A stretch of 64,000 bases of DNA. It comes from Erythroxylum novogranatense. Taxonomy: Eukaryota; Streptophyta; Magnoliopsida; Malpighiales; Erythroxylaceae. Shown here piece after piece: positions 49,323-61,472 of this stretch; positions within the stretch are counted from its first letter, which is position 1, and each line of letters begins with the position of its first letter. Both the position numbers and the translations under genes were made by a program. The notes beneath the pieces were generated by a model. It did no database searches. It was not told the DNA's origin and worked only from the letters and a program-made list of their open reading frames with translations. The DNA is taken from NCBI GenBank assembly GCA_029891385.1, contig CM057228.1, forward strand, positions 70,199,523-70,263,522. The letters run 5' to 3'.

Positions 49323-52300
49323 TGTAGCATCCCGTTACCGATGCGATGAGCATCGTGTTATGAGTGTAGAGTTGTTAGTGCTTAATTTGTGATCGAGTGT
49401 TTTGTGGCCTCTGATTTTAGAGAGATAGATCATTTTGCACATGCATATACATAGTGACATGTATTCATGATTGTTCCGGCATTTGATAGTGATTGTGTTT
49501 GGAAAAGTGAAATTGAGATGATTTTGTGAATTGTGATTATTTAAAATGTTGAAATAATTGGGTTAATGAAATCTTGCGATTATGAATTTTGGTGAAATTA
49601 TTGTATTTGTATATGCTGGTAAATTTATGGTGTATTGGAAGATATATTTATAGTTGGGAGCAAGAATTAATTAAATGAAGTGTTGGAGATAGTTTGGTTA
49701 TATTGGAAAGGGGAGAACTAAATGGAGTTAGTTCAAAAGTAACTAAGTTATAGTTTATTCATTAAGAAAGTGACATGTGTACTTGGACTTTGTACCTAGC
49801 TAGGAGTAGGTGGTCACTATTCCTTGAGGGCTGATGGGTTAAGTCTTGTCCAAGCCTTCTTTATTCATTTTCTTCCAAAACTTTTCTCTCGGAGACATAG
49901 AGCTTTCCTACCCAAATTATCTTCTAAGGGACTTTGGTGTTCTTTCTTTCTTTCACCAACCTTTCTCTACCTTTGGTGTTGTCGACTCTAAGGAGAATCC
50001 ATAAGCTGATCTTTTAGTGTGGAGTTTAGGGCTTGAAGATCTGTTTGAGTTCTCAGCAGTAAGTGTTAGAGAAACCCCTCATTGTTAGAGATTTATGAAA
50101 TAAAGTTGAGAGATTTTGTCGTTTTCATGGAAAGATGTATTTCATGTGTTTGTTCATAAATCCTGGGTAGTTGGGGAGGAATAAATTCTGTTATAGTGTT
50201 AAATGAGTGGTTGAGAAAACTTTTAGTGTTCGGTGATATGTCCTGGAAAGGAAAATCAGCTGAAGCGAAAATCAGTGAAGGAAAATTAGCTGAAGCAAAA
50301 GCAGATGATATGGACGTGATATCGATAGATTTAGACAAATTTTCCTTCTTGAAAGTTGTAGATCTTTCTTTTCTATGAGATAGATGTCAAGTTTGTCCAA
50401 TTTGGATATTGAGTCAAAAGATATGATCTATATAAGTGGACATGTTCTGAAGCGAAAACCAGCTGAAAGGAAAATCAGTGAAGCGAAAATCAGTGAAGGA
50501 AAATCAGCTGAAGCAAAAGCAGACGATATGGACATGATATCGATAGATTTAGACAAAATTTCCTTCTTGAAAGTTGTATATCTTTCTTTCTCTATGAGAT
50601 AGATGTCAAGTTTGTCCAATTTGGATATTGAGTCAAAAGATATGATCTATATAAGTGGACATGTTCGAAGCGAAAACCAGTGAAAGGAAAATCAGTTGAA
50701 GCGAAAATCAGCTGAAGGAAAATCAGCTGAAGCAAAAACAGACGATATGGACATGATATCGATAGATTTAGACAAAATTTCCTTCTTGAAAGTTGTAGAT
50801 CTTTCTTTTCTCTATGAGATAGATGTCAAGTTTGTCCAATTTGGATATCGGAGTCAAAAGCTATGATCTATATAAGTGGACATGTTCGGCGAGAAAAAAT
50901 CAGTGAAGCAAAATCGAAGGAAGGAAAAATCAGTGAAGCGAAAACCAGTGAAGCGAAAACCAGCTGAAGGAAAACCAGCTGAAGCAAAATCAGCTGAAGC
51001 GAAAATCAGCTGGAGCAAAAATCAGCTGAAGCAAAAATCAGCTGAAGCGAAAACCATTTGAAGCAAAAATCGACGGAAGGAAAGCGATCGTGCATAGATC
51101 GATGTTTTGAGGATAACTTGAGTTATAGAACTCCAAATGACCTGATTCTTGAAGCATTGGATTCCTAACACATTTCTTAATCTCTCCACAAACAATTTAT
51201 GGGTTTTAGTATTAAATTGGAAATGATTAAGTGAGTCAAACTAAGGGTATTGGTGGAGGAACATGAACTAGATGTTTCTTGAACATGTTTCGTTGATGTG
51301 ATGATATCTTGGTCTATGGTATTCCAATTAAGGTGATACTTGATTTGTTATGAACTAGAGAAAGAGGTCTATCATTGTGATAAAGATTGAGAGTTTGAAT
51401 TTTGATTTACGGGATTGCAAGTATCGAAGAGAGTCCATTATAGTTTAATGTGACCAAAGAGTTACGTTGTAACTAGCGGAGTATGATTAGAGTTTGAGTG
51501 AGTGAAATTGAATTAAAGGGAATGCTATTGACCTAGTGAATAGTGAATTTTGGTTGTAAAGTGAGCGATAGCCGAATTGGGTTTAGTGCCGGTAGAATCA
51601 TGAACATGCATCATACAAGTTTGAATTAAAGACATGTGCATTATTGAATATCTTTAATTGAGCACCTAGTGATGAGAAATTGTTTGATTGTTTTAGAGGC
51701 TTCGTTGGATCGTCAGACCACGGATATTGCTGGGACTTCCAGGCAGTAGCTTCGGAAGTTACAGGTGAGTAACCTAGTTGGTTCCTCGACTTTTAAGTGA
51801 TTATATGTCTTTGTGAATATGTATAAATTAAGTGTAAAGGTGAGTGATATACATGTGAAGTGAATGAGCTAAATCGATAAGTGTTAGTGATTGTACCAAG
51901 TGTGATCTACATAAATGTGAATTCATGAATGAGAATTAGTGTATATAATTGTGAATAAGAGCTCTGATTGTGACAAGTGAGTGAAGTGAGATAAATGTGC
52001 TAGTATGTGTAAGTGTGAGCGATGCCTAGCATGATATGAGCGGTAAAATTTACCGTTGTGACTAGAGCATGATGATTGAGCTTTGAGCTCGATTATCGAT
52101 GAGAGGGCCTAGAGCCAAATCGGCGAGAGTGCATATCCGGAGGGCTCTCTACTTGCCTAAATTGTGATCATTGTGAAAAGGAATAGTGCATACCGGAGGG
52201 CTCTCCTATCCCTAAAGTGAGTGGGCGTAGTGCATACCCCGAGGGCTCTCCTACTTGCCAAAATGTGAATATAAATGCTCAGTCACAACAATGTCATAAC

Positions 52301-53016
52301 AAGAGACTTTGCATACATATGCATCTGAGTGTATAGTGTGATGGAGAATGCGAGTGACATACTGAAAATGTGGATTGATATGTGATATTGTAATTGTGTA
52401 AATTGTGAAGTGTAATGTGAGAATTATGTGATAAGTGTAAAGTGCGCATTGTGATATTGCGTGTGATATAATATAATGTAAATTGTGAATAGTGTTTATA
52501 AAGCGTTAAAGTGTAATTTGAGATATAGTATATGTATATGCATGTGTTGGATGAACCATCAATGATGGTTTCTCATTGAGTTATAAACTCACCCAACATT
52601 GCAATATATTTTTCAGGACAGCGTCGGTAGGACTCTAGCTCCCGGGATAGACGTTTCTGCAGTGAGTGTTCGTGATCAAGGGCAGCGATGGATCATAGGT
52701 CGGTCAGCTGGGGTGACTTCTTTTGGGAACATTGTTTTGGGATGACTTAGTATAGACGTTTGTATCAGTTTCCCTTTTGAGATGTATTTAGCCTGTAGGG
52801 AACTGATAGACTGGTCTATATTTTGGGATTGATGTTATAAATGAATGATTATTATGGTTTTAAATTTCAGTGATTTTCATATTGTGGAATTTAGTGTATT
52901 GATGCCATGCGAGTGTTTAGAGATTGTTTTCGTAGTAACACTTCCTTATCGTGGGATATGCGTCGGAACGACCCACGGGTGTCCCAATGTGTACCCTGCG
53001 GTGAGGGGGCGCTACA
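49323..53016 (+). repeat. E10 3' LTR
   Basis: Near-identical to 41060-44753. TATA-like at 49642-49654, repeat tract 50245-51080, donor CAG|GTGAGTAACC at 51765, module 52550-52616. Differences from the 5' LTR sit mostly at CAG/CTG sites. Confidence 0.95.
51765..52616 (+). other. Putative LTR intron, E10 3' LTR (852 nt)
   Basis: Donor TTACAG|GTGAGTAACC and acceptor TATATTTTTCAG|GACAGC: the best pair in the window, both close to plant consensus sites. Confidence 0.52.
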
Positions 53017-54381
53017 CTCACAGCTACACTGGACCGTTATGCGGGAAAGTGTAGTACGTTCTGTTCACGACTGCACAGGACCGTTATGCGGGAATGTGCA
53101 ATACGTTCTGTTTCGGACCGAACCAGATCATTCTGATATGTTATGTGTTTTCAATTTTGTTTCTGAATGTTGCATTCATATTTATGAAAAATTCGAGAAG
53201 GTTGAAAAAAATGAGAAAAAGTGAGATTATTATGAAAAGTTTGAAAATATGAAAAAGGGTTTGAGGAAAAAGTTTGAAAAATATGAAAAAAAAGGTTTGA
53301 GGAAATTGTTTGAAAAATTATAAAGTTTGAAAAATTAGCCCTTTTGGCAAAAAGCTTGTGAAAAATGATTTCGCTTATTTATCGATTTATAAATGTGTTA
53401 TCCTAAGCTTTGAGCTCACCCCTTTCATCCCCATCTCCGTGTTTCGAGCGGTGAGATCGGATGAAAGAATGTGAGACTTTTGGGTCCGTTTTTTGCATCG
53501 CTTGTATTGTTATGTAAATATTGAGATTTGGAATATTTTGTATATGGCTTGAATTTCCATCAAGTGATTATGATGTTTTCGAATGTATGAAGATTATGTT
53601 GAATGTTTGAGAGTAAGAAATTGTATATGATTTGGAAATTTGTATATGAGTTTGGTATTGAATTGAGAATTATGGAAGTATTAGATTTAGGTTTGCATTT
53701 TGCTGGTGTTTGGATTCCGGACGGGAGAGTCCGAAGATTCTGAGATCTGTTTGGCTTTTAGAAGTGTATTTCTTTACCTTTGCAGGTTTGGGTTAGGATA
53801 AATGCAGCCGTTATGCTGCCGAAATTTTGATAAAATGAGAATAAAGTGTAATTTGAGATTTGTATGGATTTGTATAAGATTTTGTATGATTGCTAAGTTT
53901 TGGGTTTAAGATTGAATTTCCTATGGGAAATTATATGGATGTGATTGATGTAAGAAATGAGAATAAGAAAAAAAAATCATACCGGATTTTGGAATATGTC
54001 ATAGTTTAGATCTCCAACTCGACGCTTTCTGTAGATAACTTATGCTCGGATGTCGGACATTTGTTAACTATCCACTTCACTTTGTATGTTGCTTTATGAT
54101 TCGATTTGCTTTCAGTTCACCTTTGTTCTTTGATTCGATTCGCATTCTGTTATTTGTATCGAATTGTAATTCACCATATTGTTTCCGATTCGAATTTTCA
54201 ATACGAAATTTTCGTTTCCATTCGATTTCGTTCCCTTCGTTCTTCGTTTTCCGGTTGGGATCCGATTCCCGGATCGGGTCCCAACATAGATGGTATCAGA
54301 GCAAGAAGAGTTTATAAGGAATCATGCGTACGTATGAGGGAATTTGTATGAGTAGTTGGATTTCGGAAACGGGATCCAACA
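53017..54381 (+). repeat. E9 LTR copy 2, right part
   Basis: Continues from 41059 after E10, beginning with TSD CTCAC. Includes GAGCTCACCCC at 53413 and the acceptor-like region CATCTCCGTG at 53432, then the old PBS-like site 54291-54302, ending GGGATCCAACA. Confidence 0.93.
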
Positions 54382-54917
54382 TTTATGGTATCAGAGCCCA
54401 GTATTAGGATCTTAACTGGGCATACAAGATTAAGAAGAGTGTGTAAGGAGAAATTGAATTTGTGAGAATGTGCTAAGTTATCGTTTGATTTCGATGACAA
54501 TAAGTATGAATGACTTTAGGAATGTGAAATTGATATGAATGATTTGTCATGAATTATGTGATGAATAAAAGTGATTATTTGATGAAGATGATAAGAATTT
54601 TGAGCAATTTAAGGAAAGAGTTCATGAAATTGAGATTTGAAATGCATGATGAATTAGGATGATTGATTTTGATACTGAGAAATATTGGAAAGATGAATTT
54701 GATGATAAGAATATATGATATGGCTGGTATGTGAATCAAGAATTGAGAATTTTGGGGAAAGATTGAGAATATGTATGATGAAAACATTAAGCTTTGGAAA
54801 GAAATTAGTGAGAAAGTCTTGATGATTTTATTTAGAAAGAAATTTACGCAAGAACGAGTTACTGAAGTTTAAGTAAGTGTGAATTTAGAGACGAAATTCT
54901 TTTAAGAGGAGGAGAAA
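54382..54917 (+). other. E9 internal region 2 (536 bp, non-coding)
   Basis: PBS TGGTATCAGAGCCC at 54386-54399, polypurine tract just before 54918. Near-identical to internal region 1 except for a loss of about 26 bp at 54789. No gag or pol. Confidence 0.88.
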
Positions 54918-57900
54918 TGTTGGACCCCGAACTTTTGATAAAAATTAGAAATATTAAAATGAATTTAAAGTGAGAAAGAATTGGTGAGAATGAGAATGAA
55001 TTTAAGGAAATTTGATGAACTTAAGAAAAATTTATGAGAAATGAATTGTTTAATTTTGAGGACTTTAATATTTGAATGAATTTATATGGATTATGAGAGG
55101 AAAGTGGATGAGTTGATTGAAATGAAGTTAAATAGCAAGAATTAAAAAGAAAAAGTGTGAAAATTTGAAGAATTTAGAAAGTTTGACTTTTTGGAGAGAG
55201 AATGTTTGACTTTAAGAGTTGACTTTTGATTTAGGTAAAATTTGATAAAATGATCTACATGAAACTTGTAGATTATGTTAAGAGCTTTCTGTAGCCATAA
55301 AGTTGGTAATTTTCGATATCGGAGTGAAAGTTATGATCACCAAAGTTTATGTGTGCTAGGGTTGACTTTTGACTTTAAGTATGACTTTGACTGAGAAATT
55401 AACCTAGTTAGAGGTTAATTGAGCTTTGATGTTCATCATGAAAATTTAAGGATTTTTTTTTATCTTTATTCCGATATAAAGTATGCAATTTTTCGATCTT
55501 GGAATAATAAGTTATGATTTTTACAAGTTTATATTGTGGTTTTAGCATGATTATTAGAGGATAGTATCTTTGACCAGAAAATGGACTCCCGTAGGAGTCA
55601 AATTGATTTTTATGTCCTTCGTGGAAGATGTAGTGCTTCCTTCAAGCTTTCTATAGAGACTAAGTTTGTCAAAATTGGAGTCCGGGATTAAGAGTTATGA
55701 ATTTCGGAAGTTTTGGGTTTTTATGTGGAAAACAAAAAAAAGAAAATGAAGCACCCCCGTCGCTAGGACGACGCGTCGCCGTAGCGATGACGGGCGTTTG
55801 GCTCGCGTCGCTAGGGCGACGCATCGTCGTAGCAATGGCGGGCGTTCGGCTCGCGTCGCTAGGGCGACGCGTCGCCGTAGCGACCACACCCTATCCTCGC
55901 CCTAATACGACGTCGTTTTGCTCCTTTAGTTTTCTTGTTTTCTCCTCCAATCTGACCTTTGTTCACTGTTTTGCTCATATCTTTTCCGTCCTACATCCGA
56001 TTGAGTTGATTCTTATGGCGTTGGATTCCTAAGACAATTATCTACATCCTCATAGAAATTTGTGAATTTTTGAGATTAAATTAATGGTGATTAATTTAAT
56101 CAAAGTGAGTCGGGAAATTTTTTGAGCATAGTGCAGTATTTTGTGAAATTTGGGATCTGTAAAGATCCGATTGAAGTGATTCTTAAGGCAAAATAAAGAT
56201 AAGACAAAGGGCTACAAATCATATGAAGACATGGAATGTCAATTTTTCCCCTAAGACTTTTAATTTCTGAACTTAAGTTTGGATTAGGGTGAAATTTTTT
56301 GATTAGGAACACCTGAGAGTATTTTGAGCATAACTTTTGATCTGGGAATCGAAATGAGGCGATTCTTATTTTGAATTAAATTAGAGACATAAGGCTACAA
56401 TTGTTATGAAGACATCGAGTTTCAGTTCTGGGATTAAGAATGTCAACTTTTGGACGGAAATAATCGTATATGGAAAATGTGTTAGAATATGGATATACCC
56501 AAACTATTTTGCGTATAACTTTTGGTGTAGTGATCCGAATTGAGCGCGGTTGGTGGCGTTGGATTCGTATGATTGAGAGGAACATTTCTCGAGAAGGAAG
56601 TTTTAACAAATTCCTTCAACTTGATAGTGCGAATCAAAACCGCAAGTGAAAATGGCATAAAGTAACATATGAGGGGCATTTTGGTCTTTTTATCAAAATT
56701 TTAATGACATGGCATTATTTATACTATGAGCTGTCGTTTAAGTAGAAGAATCACGATGATTCTTGTAGAGAAGAGAAGAAAATAAGAAAAAGGAAGAGAA
56801 GAAGATGGAGTTTTCTGCTAAGGTGAGAGAGGAAGCAAGTTTTGATTTTTCCTACTTGATTTTTGGGATTTTGAGAGTGTTACAAGAGAAAGGAAGATGG
56901 GAAGTGAAGAGAGCTTCCTTTCAAGCTAGGAAAATTCGAATTTGGTGGAGAAATGAGGTAAGGGAAAATTTTCAACTTTGAGATTTTGTTGAATATTTGA
57001 TTGAGAAATATAGATAATGATATGGGTTTTTGATTTATGAAGTTGATTTTGAAATATATGCTTTAGGTTGGGTTTAATTTTGGATGGAAATTTGTTTAAA
57101 GTTTAGGCAAAATTTTATGGTTGAGGATTTAGTGAAATTTTGGTGTAGAATTAAAGATAATAATATGGGTTTGTGGAATATGAAATTAGTTTTGAGGAAA
57201 TTGTGAATTATGATATTGAATTTAGATAAATTGGTTTAGGCCAATTTTAAGATTTGGGAATTTTCCCAAATTTTGTAAATTAAAGGTGTAGAATCATCAA
57301 TAATAGCATGAATTGATGAAATATGAGATCAATTTTGAAGAAATTATGTTTTATGAGATTGAATTTGAGTGTATTGGTTTAGGCCAATTTTGAAAATTGA
57401 GGATTTTCAAAATTGGAGATTGAAATAGCTTGAATTTATATGGAATTGGTGTTTTCTAAGTTTAATTTGAGTAAGTAAGTGATTTATGATATTGAATTTG
57501 ACTAGTTCGGTTTAGGTCAAATTTGGACTTTGGGGCTTTTAGAAATTCTGGTTTTAGAAAGCTTGAAAATATGGTGCTTATGAATTTTCTATAGTTAAGT
57601 TTGAGAATTATGCAAATTATGATGATGAATTTGGATATTTATGGCTTAGGAATTTTAAGTTAAAGAAAGAAGGAGGAATTTGGAGAATTGACGATTTGGA
57701 CAAGCTTCCGCATTAATTCGAGGTGGGTAGCATATTTATATTTTGATCCGTAAGCTTAATACTAATTTTGAAAATTAAAGAAAGCAAAATGTGAAATTTT
57801 GATAAATTATTGTTTTGTAAATGTTTGAAATTATGATTTCAATGTTTTCGGAAAATTTTATAAGCTTAAATTCATTGTTTTAAATGATTTGATAAATTGA

Positions 57901-59552
57901 TAGAAATTTCGAAAGTGCATTTGTTGTGTATGCATTATTCAATTGCTGAAATTATTGTTTGATTGAATGATTTGATTGTTGAATTTAGTGAACGATAGAT
58001 TGAATAAATTGAGTTGTATGCATTTTGTGGAAAATTTGAAGAAAAGTAAGATTTTGAAAAGTGCCTTGGCAAATCGAATCTTTGTTTTCGTTTACGTGTT
58101 ATAATGGGTTGGTTAGGTCCTTTGGTGAGTCATTGTCTCTATTTGTATAGCCTTCGCCTACTGCCCGCAGTGGCACGGACTCGATTTCGACTTCACGGCC
58201 ACATTGGACCGCTACGCAGAAAGTGTAATACGCTCGCTCACGAACGCACAGACCGTTATCATGCTGAATGTGCAATACGCTGCTTCGGACCGAACTGCAC
58301 TATTCGATATGTTATGTGTTTTCAATTTTGTTTCGAATGTTGCATTCATATTTATGAAAAATTCGAGAAGGTTGAAAAAATGAGAAAAGTGAGATTATTA
58401 TGAAAAGTTTGAAAATATGAAAAGGGTTTGAGGAAAAAGTTTGAAAAATATGAAAAAAGGTTTGAGGAAATTGTTTGAAAAATTATAAAGTTTGAAAAAT
58501 TAGCCCTTTTGGCAAAAAGCTTGTGAAAAATGATTTCCGCTTATTTATCGATTTATAAATGTGTTATCCACGAGCTTCCGAGCTCACCCCCCTTTCATCC
58601 CCATCTCCAGGTTTCGAGCAGGAGATCGGATGAAAGAATGTGAAGACTTTGGGTCCGTTTTTTGCATCGCTTGTATTGTTATGTAAATATTGAGATTTGG
58701 AATATTTTGTATATGGCTTGAATTTCCATTAAGTGATTATGATGTTTTTTAGAATGTATGAAGATTATGGTGAATGTTTGAGAGTAAGAAATTGTATATG
58801 ATTTTGAAATTTGTATATGAGTTTGGTATTGAATTGAGAATTATGGAAGTATAAGATTTAGGTTTGCGTTTTCTTTGGTGTTTGGATTCGGACGGAGAGT
58901 CCGATGATTACGAGATCTGTTTGGCTTTTAAGTGTATTTCTTTACCTTGCAGGTTTGGGTTAGGATAAATGCGGTAGTTATGTCTTGAAATTTCGATAAA
59001 ATGAGAATAAAGTGTAATTTGAGATTTGTATGGATTTGTATAAGATTTTGTATGATTGCTAAGTTTTGGGTTTAAGATTGAATTTCCTATGGGAAAATAT
59101 ATGGATGTGATTGATGTAAGAAATGAGAATAAGAAAGAAAAAAAAAATCATACCGGATTTTGGAATATGTCTTAGTTTAGATCTCCAACGCGACGCTTTC
59201 TGTAGATAACTTATGCTCGGATGTCGGACATTTGTTAAGTATCCACTTCGCTTTGTATGTTGCTTTATGATTCGATTTGCTTTTAGTTCACCTTTGTTCT
59301 TTAATTCGATTCGCATTCTGTTATTTGTATCGAATTGTAATTCGCCATATTGTTTCCGATTCGAATTTTCGATACGAAATTTCCGTTTCCATTCGATTCC
59401 GTTCCCTTCGTTCTTCGTTTTTCGGTTGGGATCCGGTTCCCGGATCGGATCCCAACATAGATGGTATCAGAGCAAGAAGAGTTTATAAGGAATCATGCGT
59501 ACGTATGAGGGAATCTGTATGAGTAGTTGGATTTCGGAAACGGGATCCAACA
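54918..59552 (+). repeat. E9 LTR copy 3 (4635 bp)
   Basis: The only uninterrupted full copy. TATA-like TTATTTATACTA at 56715-56726; 48-bp repeats at 55759-55890; donor GAG|GTGGGTAGC at 57723 and acceptor CCCCATCTCCAG|GTTTCG ending at 58610 (888 nt); old PBS-like site 59462-59473; end GGGATCCAACA, after which similarity to the other copies stops. Confidence 0.93.
57723..58610 (+). other. Putative LTR intron, E9 copy 3 (888 nt)
   Basis: Donor TTCGAG|GTGGGTAGC; acceptor with pyrimidine tract CCCCCTTTCATCCCCATCTCCAG|G. Copy 2 has the same pair split by E10. Confidence 0.48.
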
Positions 59553-60953
59553 ATTTGTGATAACTTCATATCATCTATGATGGCATCATATCGTCTGTGA
59601 ATATATATCATCTGTAAAGATGTATCGTCTTTAAAGATGTATCGTTTGTAGAGATGTATCATCTGTGATGACGTCATATCGTTTGTGATGATTTAATATC
59701 ATCTTAAGTTGATTTTGTTTCATCTTAAGTTAACTCTGCTTCATCTTAAGAGTTGCATTGTCTTAAGTTAACTTTGTTTCATCTTAAGTTAACTCTGCTT
59801 CGTCTTAAGAGTTGCATCTTCTTAAGTTGACTTTCCTTCGTCTTAAATTGACTTTGTTTCATCTACTCTTTGCTTCGTCTGCTTTTTAATTCATCTGCTC
59901 TTTGCTTCATTTGCCTTTTGATTCATCTGTTTTTCGATTCATCTACTTTTCGCTTCGTCTACTTTGTGCTTTTTCTGTTTTTCTCAATTCGTCTCACCCT
60001 TCGTCTTAGGTTGACTTTCTGCTTCATCTTACATTGACTAGAACATCTTATGATCCAAATTTGACCCTTCAGACGATAGAATTTGCCTTCAACGTCTTCA
60101 TTAAAGTTATAGATGTTAAAGTTCTCTTTCAAACCATCCAAAGAAAACCTTAATAGGATATCTTTAGGGAAAGTTATGGCAATTTTCCCAATTCATCTGC
60201 TTTTTCAATTCGTCTGCTTTTTCGTTTAGTTTCGTCTCATTCTATCGTTTGCTCTATTTTTGACCCTTTAGATGATACAATCTGTTCTTAAAGTCTTCTT
60301 GAAAGTTGTATATCTCAAATTCCCCTTTGAAACCGCTCTAAGATGATCTTAATCCAACATCTGTAGAGAGAGTTATGTCATTTTTCTCGAGACAAGTTCA
60401 ATATGATTGAGGGAAAAATCATGTTTGATTTGTTCGGCCATAACTTTGTTATCGGACCTCCAAATGAAGTGATTCTTAAACCAATAGTTTCTTAACACAA
60501 TTTTTTTGCCCCTCAATATAATTTGATAGCATTTGGTGGGAATTCAAAAAATATGGATTGAATCAAAGTAAAGGCATCAATTGAAAGAGTATGAATGAGA
60601 TGTTTTACTGAACAGACTTCGGTATTTTGATGTCTTCATCGGTATAGCTCAGAATAAGATGATTCTTGTTTCAAGATAAACTATATACATGAACCTACAA
60701 ATGATATGAAGAAATCAAAATCTAATTCAATCTCTAAGACTCTTAGTTTCTGGGAGGAATTTAAGTATAGTGTACTATTTCAATATAAGAACAATCCGAA
60801 AATATTTGGGGCAATACTTTTAGAGTTCTGAACCAAATGGATTGATTTTGGTGTCATTAGAAACTTAAGACAATGGAGAACATTTTTCTAGAAGAAAGTG
60901 TTATGTCAGAATGTTCAAGGGTACTTTTGGCAAGACACTTAAGCATAAAAGAC

Positions 60954-60963
60954 ATTATATACA
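60954..60963 (+). promoter_or_regulatory. TATA-like box in E11 LTR
   Basis: ATTATATACA, about 60 bp before a GA-rich leader. Equivalent boxes: 25196-25205 and 33704-33713 (minus, E8), 39577-39588 and 56715-56726 (E9), 41373-41385 and 49642-49654 (E10), 21081-21089 (minus, E7). Pol II promoters are expected in LTRs; transcription is inferred. Confidence 0.5.
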
Positions 60964-61472
60964 GGCACATGGGACATTTCTCGATCATTAATTGGAAGAA
61001 GTGTTGTCTCGTATTTTAAGAAGAGAGAAGAACGAAAATTGAAGAGAAAAAGAGAGAGTGTCATGAAGAAGAGAGAGAAATACGAAAAGAAGAAGAGAAG
61101 GAGAGAAAGAAGAGAAAATAAGCTAGGGTTTCAATTGTGTTAGTCTTCAAGAGAGATTTTGAGGTTGTTCAAAAAGGGAAACAAGTAGAGGAAGACAAGA
61201 GTTTCCCTTTAAGCTAAGGATCCCTTCATTTGGTGAAGAATGAAGGTAAGATCATTTTAAAATTTTTAGATTTTTGGAAGGATTTTAGTTCATGGAGTTT
61301 AGGAAATGCTTGGGTTTAAGTATTCTAGAACCAATTTTAGTGATTGTGCTTAAGGGATTTTCAATTGAAAACCCTATTGAGTGAGATTTTTGTTATTGTA
61401 CAAAGGGATCAAAGAGGCAAGAGGAACAAGAGAAGAGGCATTTTTAGCAAGTCCATAAGCAAGGAAATCAAG

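Larger units (their letters stand above)
41060..53016 (+). mobile_element. E10: complete chromovirus inside the E9 LTR (11,957 bp)
   Basis: Two LTRs of exactly 3694 bp each, PBS, gag, protease, RT, RNase H, integrase, chromodomain, polypurine tract, all on plus. Target: E9 LTR copy 2; uninterrupted copies 1 and 3 show the empty site (GGACTCCCTCACGGCTACAC at 36401). TSD CTCAC at 53017-53021; the left copy reads CTCTT at 41055-41059. Coding regions are broken by many small indels. Confidence 0.95.
35405..59552 (+). mobile_element. E9: non-autonomous tandem LTR array (with E10 nested inside)
   Basis: Plus-strand order: partial LTR (35405-37212), internal 1 (37213-37777), full LTR (37778-41059 joined to 53017-54381), internal 2 (54382-54917), full LTR (54918-59552). 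Each internal region has a PBS and a polypurine tract but no gag or pol. LTRs start TGTTGGACCCC and end GGGATCCAACA. The left end is truncated inside the E6 RT, so no TSD can be checked. The structure fits unequal recombination between elements sharing an LTR. Confidence 0.9.
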
